Positions 59,024-64,000 of a DNA stretch of 64,000 nt are shown here, in pieces. The stretch's first letter is position 1; the number at the start of each line of letters is the position of its first letter. The position numbers were made by a program, and so were the translations under genes. The DNA comes from Charina bottae (lineage: Eukaryota > Chordata > Lepidosauria > Squamata > Charinaidae): NCBI GenBank assembly GCA_023362775.1, contig JALMGJ010000002.1:72455414-72519413 (forward strand), given 5' to 3'. The notes under the pieces are model-generated. The model made no database searches, was not told the DNA's origin, and saw only the letters and a program-made list of their open reading frames with translations.

Positions 59024-60603
59024 TGTTGCTAAAATGTTAACCTGAAAAGTGGCCTAGCCCATTTTAGCCAATCAGAATATTGAACCATGAGTATAATTCA
59101 GCTATGAACCATGGGTACTCATCTCACTCATGCTTTTTCTATGCTTCTGTTGACTGCTATCTACATGTACTTTGTATCTGAACTGTAACTATGCCTGGTC
59201 TTTGCATAGACCATGAAGTTTTCTTTCCTCACTTCTGGTGATGGAACTCTGCGTATGCTTTGTTTTTTCCTTTTTGCAATAATGCACCATACATCCATTG
59301 TTGCCTTATGCTATCAATAAAGATATTGTTAGCCTTAAAACACGTTGTTTGGATTACTCAGCGCCTGGAACCCCAATAGCCACCATCACCCCACAGGTTA
59401 CGGGCCCAGAGAGAAATTTGCGTTTTCTTTGCTGCGCTGGATCTGGCTGTAAAAAGGGGTTTGTTTTTGAGGCTGCATTTTGGAGTAAACGTGTTTTTCT
59501 TGAGTGGTCAGCATGGCTGCTGCAGGGCTAACTAGTCTGCCTTTTGAGCGTTTGAATGGCACAAACTATCGGACCTGGTGTGTGAAGATCAAGTCTTTCT
59601 TCCTAAAAGAAGGTTTGTGGAAGTATGTGAAAGACGCACCTCCAGCTGGTCCCATTACTGATGAAGTGCAGTTGTGTTTGGATCGTGCTTATGGCAATTT
59701 GATTCTGGGACTGGAATCATCGCAGCTACTGCATATCAGCAATCTAGACACTGCACATGCATGTTGGGAGGCTCTCAAAGCCCTTTATTCCAAGCAAACC
59801 TCTGCTGCCATCGTTGGTCTATCACGTCAGCTTTACAATTTGAAGCTGCAGCCCGGTGGAAACGTGATGACCCACCTCCATAAACTGAAGACTTTGTTTC
59901 TTGAACTTGAGGAGCGGGATGTTGTGGTCCCAGATACCCAGAGAGCTTGTATTATATTGTCAAGCTTGGACAGCAGCTTTGACATGCTCATTGAGGCAAC
60001 TCAGACGTTGAGACCTCAAGAGCTTACTGTGGATTATCTTACAAATCGGCTGCAAGAAATCCAGCAAGCCCGTGACCTGGAGAGGATGCAGGGTAAGCCA
60101 CCTGTTGCTGTTCCTGAGACTTCTGCACAGCGTTTTCCAGCCGGAACAGAGGCTGCGTGTGCTGTAAGAAGATGCTTTCGGTGCAACTCGACCCAACACT
60201 TCATGAAAGACTGTCCCCAGCCACCTCACCCAGCCGGTGGAGCCAGTGGAAAGAGGTTCGTGCGAAAGAAGGGGAAACAACCGCCTAGACAACGTACCCA
60301 AGTGTCTGCTTTGCTCACGGCTATGAGTAGACGTTCCCCAGAGACATGGCTTTTGGACTCCGCGTGTAGCCAAATCATTGTCAACAATGAACAGTTGCTA
60401 TTAACAAAGGACAGGCCTAAAATCCAACAGGTTGCTCTAGCTGATGGATCCATGGCTGATGTGTCTTTTCAGGGTGAAGTATACATTCCTTGTTTGGGGA
60501 TAAATGTACAAAATGTGTTGTGTGTTCCTACACTTGACTTTTCCCTCCTTAGCGTTCCAGCCCTGGTGAAATCTGGATATACTGTTGTGTTCAAAGATTG
60601 TAT
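59024..60603 (+). mobile_element. Ty1/copia retrotransposon fragment (5' LTR, PBS, gag, protease)
   Basis: A putative 372-bp LTR (TGTTGC to CCCACA, 59024-59395) with AATAAA at 59315-59320. Next comes GGTTACGGGCCCAG (59396-59409), complementary with one mismatch to the anticodon-stem region of initiator tRNA-Met, the internal primer used by copia-type elements. From ATG 59513 an open frame encodes a copia-type Gag (LNGTNYRTWCVKIKSFFLKE near the start; zinc knuckle CFRCNSTQHFMKDC) and the start of protease (WLLDSACSQ). The usual protease D-S-G reads D-S-A. Integrase, RT and the 3' LTR are missing; the sequence switches to Penelope at 60604. Confidence 0.85.
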
Positions 60604-60889
60604 AGTCGTAGGCTTTCACGGCCGGAATCCGATGGTTGTTGTGGGTTTTCCGGGCTGTGTGGCCGTGTTCTGGCAGATTTGGTTCCTAACGTTTCGCCAG
60701 TAGCTGTGGCTGTTTATAGCTGCTGGTCATTTGCAAGAGATTGGTCATTTGCAAGAGATTGGTGTTTAAACACCAGGAACACACACCCTCCACATGGGCA
60801 CAGAGAGAATCTTCTAGCTGTGCTCCTGTCCTCTGAAGATGCCAGCCACAGCTATCACAGAACACGGCCACACGGCCTGGAAAACCCAC
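60604..60889 (+). mobile_element. Penelope terminal region joined to the copia fragment
   Basis: GTCGTAGGCTTTCACGGCCG, then GTTGTGGGTTTTCCGGGCTG, and at the far end the reverse complement ACACGGCCACACGGCCTGGA, as in the 36.2-kb foldback. A hammerhead half-core CTGAAGATGCCAGCC lies at 60833 but its GAAAC strand is deleted; the inverted copy near 60.69 kb keeps GGCGAAACGTT. Confidence 0.7.
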
Positions 60890-62449
60890 AACTATCCTAA
60901 ACATCTTTGCAGAAGCATATGAAAAGCTCGACCTCTCGCTTAACATTAAAAAAACCCAAGGTGCTTTACCAGCAAATTTGAACCAATCCCTCTGCAGTGC
61001 CATCAATCCAGCTTAAAGGTGTGTTACTAGAACATGCTGACCATTTTTCTTATCTTGGCAGCCATCTATCTACAAAAGCCGACATCGACGCTGAAATTCA
61101 GCATCGTCTGAGCTCTGCGAGTGTAGCTTTCTCCCGAATGAAGCGTAGAGTGTTTGAGGATCGGGACATTCGCAGGGAGACCAAAATGCTTGTTTACAAA
61201 GCCATTGTACTACTGACCCTATTGTACGCCTGTGAAACATGGACCCTCTACAAACACCACCTCCAACTTGAAAGATTCCATCAACGCTGCCTCCGAAAAA
61301 TTCTGCAAATTACTTGGGAAGATAGGCGGACTAATGTTAGCATATTGGAAGAAGCGAAGACCACCAGCGTTGAAACAATGATCATCCAACATCAACTTCG
61401 CTGCACCGGCCATGTTGTTTGAATGCCTGACTATCATCTTCCAAAGCAGCTACTTTACTCCCAACTTAAGAATGGAAAACGGAATATTGGTGGACAGCAA
61501 AAGAGATTCAAAGATACTCTCAAAGCTAATTTAAAAAAAATTAATATCAGCATTGAGAACTGGGAAGCCCTAACTCATGAGTGTTTCAATTGGAGGTCAG
61601 CCTTTTATTAAAGGCGCTACGGACTTTGAAGAAGCACGAGTACAGGGCGAAAAGGAGAAACGAGCTAAGAGGAAGGCACATCAAGCAAACCCTCATTGTG
61701 ACCGTCTTCCCCCTGGAAACCTATGCCCTCATTGTGGGAGGTTGTGGGGATCCAGAATTGGCCTTTACAGCCACTTACGGATCCACTGTTAAGATTTTAC
61801 CCCTGGAAGACAATCTTACTCGGCTACGTGTGATCGCCAAGAAGAAGAAGAAGACAGGCCTACACATGAAACGAATATAATAATTTTGTAACTTCTGGCC
61901 TATATTTGAGCCTGAATGTGCAGGGGTTCCCCGAGGCCTGAAAAATATTTCAAGGGAAATAGAAACCTTAGAACCCTTACTATAGTTTTTACTACAGCTT
62001 CCACCCTTAAACCAGAAGGATTGATTTAAGAGTAAAATGTTATAGAGAAGTGGAATCGTGACTATTCTGTTTGCCCCAGAGAAAACCGCACATGGGCTGA
62101 TGCACTGAGGACACATAACACTTCACCCATTCACTTCTATACTTTCTTAAAACAGATTCAGTTTCTGTAGCCTAGGGCTGAAACTCATTTGGTCTGCATT
62201 CACAGTGTTTTGCAAATTACTATGAGAACATAATTCCCTTTCCATAAGCTACAAAAATCATATTTTGTCCATGTCATGGAATTGATGAGGCAGCACTGTG
62301 AGATACATGCTTTAATATCTAAGATACATTCTTTAACTTCCAACATTTTCTATGCAAATTGAATTCAAACCTACAATAAAACTGATTCATGTTGTAGCAT
62401 TACTGATTTAAAGTTAATTTTAATATTAATATACAGTATATACTTCACT

Positions 62450-63060
62450 GATGTTGTTAGTTGCTTCCAACTCTTCATGACCCAATCACCAGGATTGTCT
62501 GTCGGTAATTGCTTCTTTCAATTCTTGTAAACTCATGCTATATCATCAGCAATAGTATCTAGCCACCTTGAGTTCTGTTGGCCTCTTTTGTCTTCATCTT
62601 ATGTTGTCTTTGATTTTTCCAAGCATGAAGGGCTTTTCCAATTACTCATATTATGCATCCCAAATACTTAAGCTTTAGTTTCCTGGTTAGTGCTTCCAGG
62701 GAGCAATCTGATTTTATTCTATCTGGTATTGAATGACTTGCTCTTATTGCTATCCAAGGTATTCTCAACCATTTTCTCCAACATTGCAATTCAAAGGCAT
62801 CAGTTTTTCTTCTTTAGCTTTTCTGATGATCCAACTTTCACAGCCATATGGGAAAACCATACCCTTGACCATATTTTTCTGATCACCGTGGCATCTCTGA
62901 GCTCTAATATTTTGTCTAGATTTGTCATAGTTTTTCTCCCAAGAAGCAGATGCTTTTTATTTCATGATAAACAGTATCTCTGTGAATTTTTGAGCCCAGG
63001 AAGATATCGTCTGTATTACTACTACTTCTTCACCCATTTGCATTGGGTTGGCATTAGCAA
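62450..63060 (-). mobile_element. RTE-BovB LINE 3' end, older copy, minus strand
   Basis: Reversed, it follows the BovB C-terminal coding region (GAAATAAAAAGCATCTGCTT, TTGGGAGAAAAACTATGAC, ATATGGCTGTGAAAGTTGG) and ends with a decayed version of the terminus (ATGAAGAGTTGGAAGCAACT). More substituted than its neighbour. Confidence 0.75.
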
Positions 63061-63204
63061 CCTCAGATATGCTAGTGGCATCATTCAGCTTGCTGGAAGC
63101 AAGGAAAACTTAAATAATCTTTTGTTAAAGGCTCTTCTTTCACCTTCAACAAAAGAGCCCTTAAGTCTTCTTTGTTTCCAGCAGCCAAAATGGAACCGTT
63201 TAGT

Positions 63205-63865
63205 ACTCGGGTCCCATCACTTCCTGGCAAATAGAAGGGGAAGAAATGGAAGCAGTGACAGATTTTATTTTCTTGGGCTCCAAGATCACCGCAGACGGTG
63301 ACTGCAGCCATGAAATTAAAAGACGCTTGCTCCTTGGGAGGAAAGCTATGGCAAACCTAGACAGCATATTAAAAAGCAGAGACATCACCTTGCTGACAAA
63401 GGTCCGTATAGTTAAAGCTATGGTTTCCCCAGTAGTAATGTATGGCTGTGAGAGTTGGACCATAAGGAAGGCTGAGCGCCGAAGAATTGATGCTTTCGAA
63501 CTGTGGTGCTGGAGAAGACTCTTGAGAGTCCCTTGGACTGCAAGGAGGTCAAACCAGTCAATCCTAAAGGAAATCAACCCTGACTGCTCATTGGAAGGAC
63601 AGATGTTGAAGCTGAAGCTCAAATACTTTGGCCACCTAATGCGAAGAGAGGACTAACTGGAAAAGACCCTGATGCTGGGAAAGACTGAAGGCAAAAGGAG
63701 AAGGGGACAGCAGAGGATGAGATGGTTAGATAGCATCACCAATGTAATGAACATGAATTTGAGTAAACGCCGAGAGACGGTGGAGGACAGGAAGGCCTGG
63801 CGTGCTATGGTCCATGAGGTCACGAAGAGTCGGACACGACTAAACGACTGAACAACAACAACAGT
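63205..63865 (+). mobile_element. RTE-BovB LINE 3' end, younger copy
   Basis: An open frame at 63246-63656 encodes the BovB RT C-terminus (FIFLGSKITADGDCSHEIKR, YGCESWTIRKAERRRIDAFE, WTARRSNQSILKEINPDCSL, LKLKYFGHLMRRED). After a stop, homology goes on through GMxKDGRRRRGQQRMRW-like sequence and ends GAGTCGGACACGACTAAACG with (CAA)n. Close to the ruminant BovB sequence as I remember it. 5'-truncated. Confidence 0.9.
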
Positions 63866-64000
63866 ACTCTGCACTATTTCTTTCAGCAATTGTAATGCTA
63901 ATTTTTTATTTCTTCAAGTCCAGCATTTCTCTTTATATACCATGCATTTAAGTTAAATAGATAGGTTAGCAGTATGTAACTTTGGCACATTCCTTTCTTA

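Larger units (their letters stand above)
58761..60889 (+). mobile_element. Composite copia/Penelope insertion in the LINE
   Basis: AACTATCCTAAACAT stands on both sides (58746-58760, 60890-60904), and the LINE reading frame resumes exactly after it. The insert runs: unassigned 263 bp, a copia LTR plus gag-protease, then a Penelope terminal region with the 3' end GGAAAACCCACA. A 15-bp duplication and that 3' end point to Penelope-type integration of the whole. Confidence 0.75.
58028..61853 (+). mobile_element. Non-LTR retrotransposon, 5'-truncated, with (GAA)n tail
   Basis: Inserted with duplication ACAGGCCTACA (58017-58027, 61854-61864). Encodes RT motifs VKQGCVIAPNLFTIF and ELQYADDN, and after later insertions the C-terminal region (HFSYLGSHLSTKADIDAEIQ, LLYACETWTLY, LRKILQITWEDRR) and a terminal Cys/His motif CPHCGRLWGSRIGLYSH. 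Ends GCCAAGAAGAAGAAGAAG. YADD is intact but the frame is broken. The clade was not settled; RTE-like elements also end in short repeats. Confidence 0.85.
57843..61956 (+). mobile_element. Interrupted hAT-type miniature element (outer layer of a nest)
   Basis: Left end CAGGGTTTCTCAACCAGGGT at 57843 is the complement of the right end of the 51.8-kb element; homology continues to 58027 and resumes at 61854 (CCTACACATGAAACGAATA) until 61956, where the last 30 bp are lost. About 3.8 kb of later insertions separate the halves. Confidence 0.85.

Overview
This window is vertebrate nuclear DNA, almost certainly from a squamate reptile (lizard or snake). It has spliced genes with long introns, orthologues of the human 3q21 genes RAB7A, H1-10 and HMCES, and a squamate-type repeat load: Sauria-type SINEs whose 3' ends match Bov-B, RTE-BovB LINE 3' ends, Penelope-like elements (PLEs), CR1/L2-type LINEs and a Ty1/copia fragment. 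I cannot name the species.

Layout. 1-3.1 kb is upstream/intronic sequence of RAB7A. 3.1-12.8 kb (+) holds all five coding exons of RAB7A (207 codons) and its 3' UTR; the noncoding first exon lies outside the window. 12.8-22 kb has no gene I can support. 22-25.8 kb is a CpG island with the single-exon linker histone gene H1-10 (+). 26-39 kb is repeats, including a decayed 2.5-kb Penelope element (-), a CR1/L2-like LINE fragment and a 1.8-kb L1-mobilised-looking retroposon. 39.7-40.1 kb (-) is an intact single-exon H2A gene with a histone-type promoter. 46.7-57.3 kb (-) is HMCES, with six coding exons, a GC-AG intron and a CpG-island promoter. 57.8-62 kb is a four-layer nest of transposons. 62.4-63.9 kb holds two BovB 3' ends pointing towards each other.

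The genes are independent housekeeping units rather than a pathway: late-endosomal trafficking (RAB7A), chromatin (H1-10, H2A) and protection of abasic sites in single-stranded DNA (HMCES). From memory of the human map, H1-10 and HMCES are tail-to-tail neighbours there too; the H2A gene between them is the unusual member.

The most notable non-genic material is: (i) Penelope terminal regions with hammerhead-type ribozyme cores, one of them a perfect 72-bp-arm hairpin flanked by a 13-bp target duplication; (ii) a family of hAT-type miniature elements with 8-bp duplications whose interiors carry CpG-rich arrays; (iii) two copies of a retroposon encoding only a short ORF1-like protein; (iv) the nested array with a copia/Penelope composite. 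Exon and element edges were read by eye from splice signals and target duplications and could shift by a few bases.
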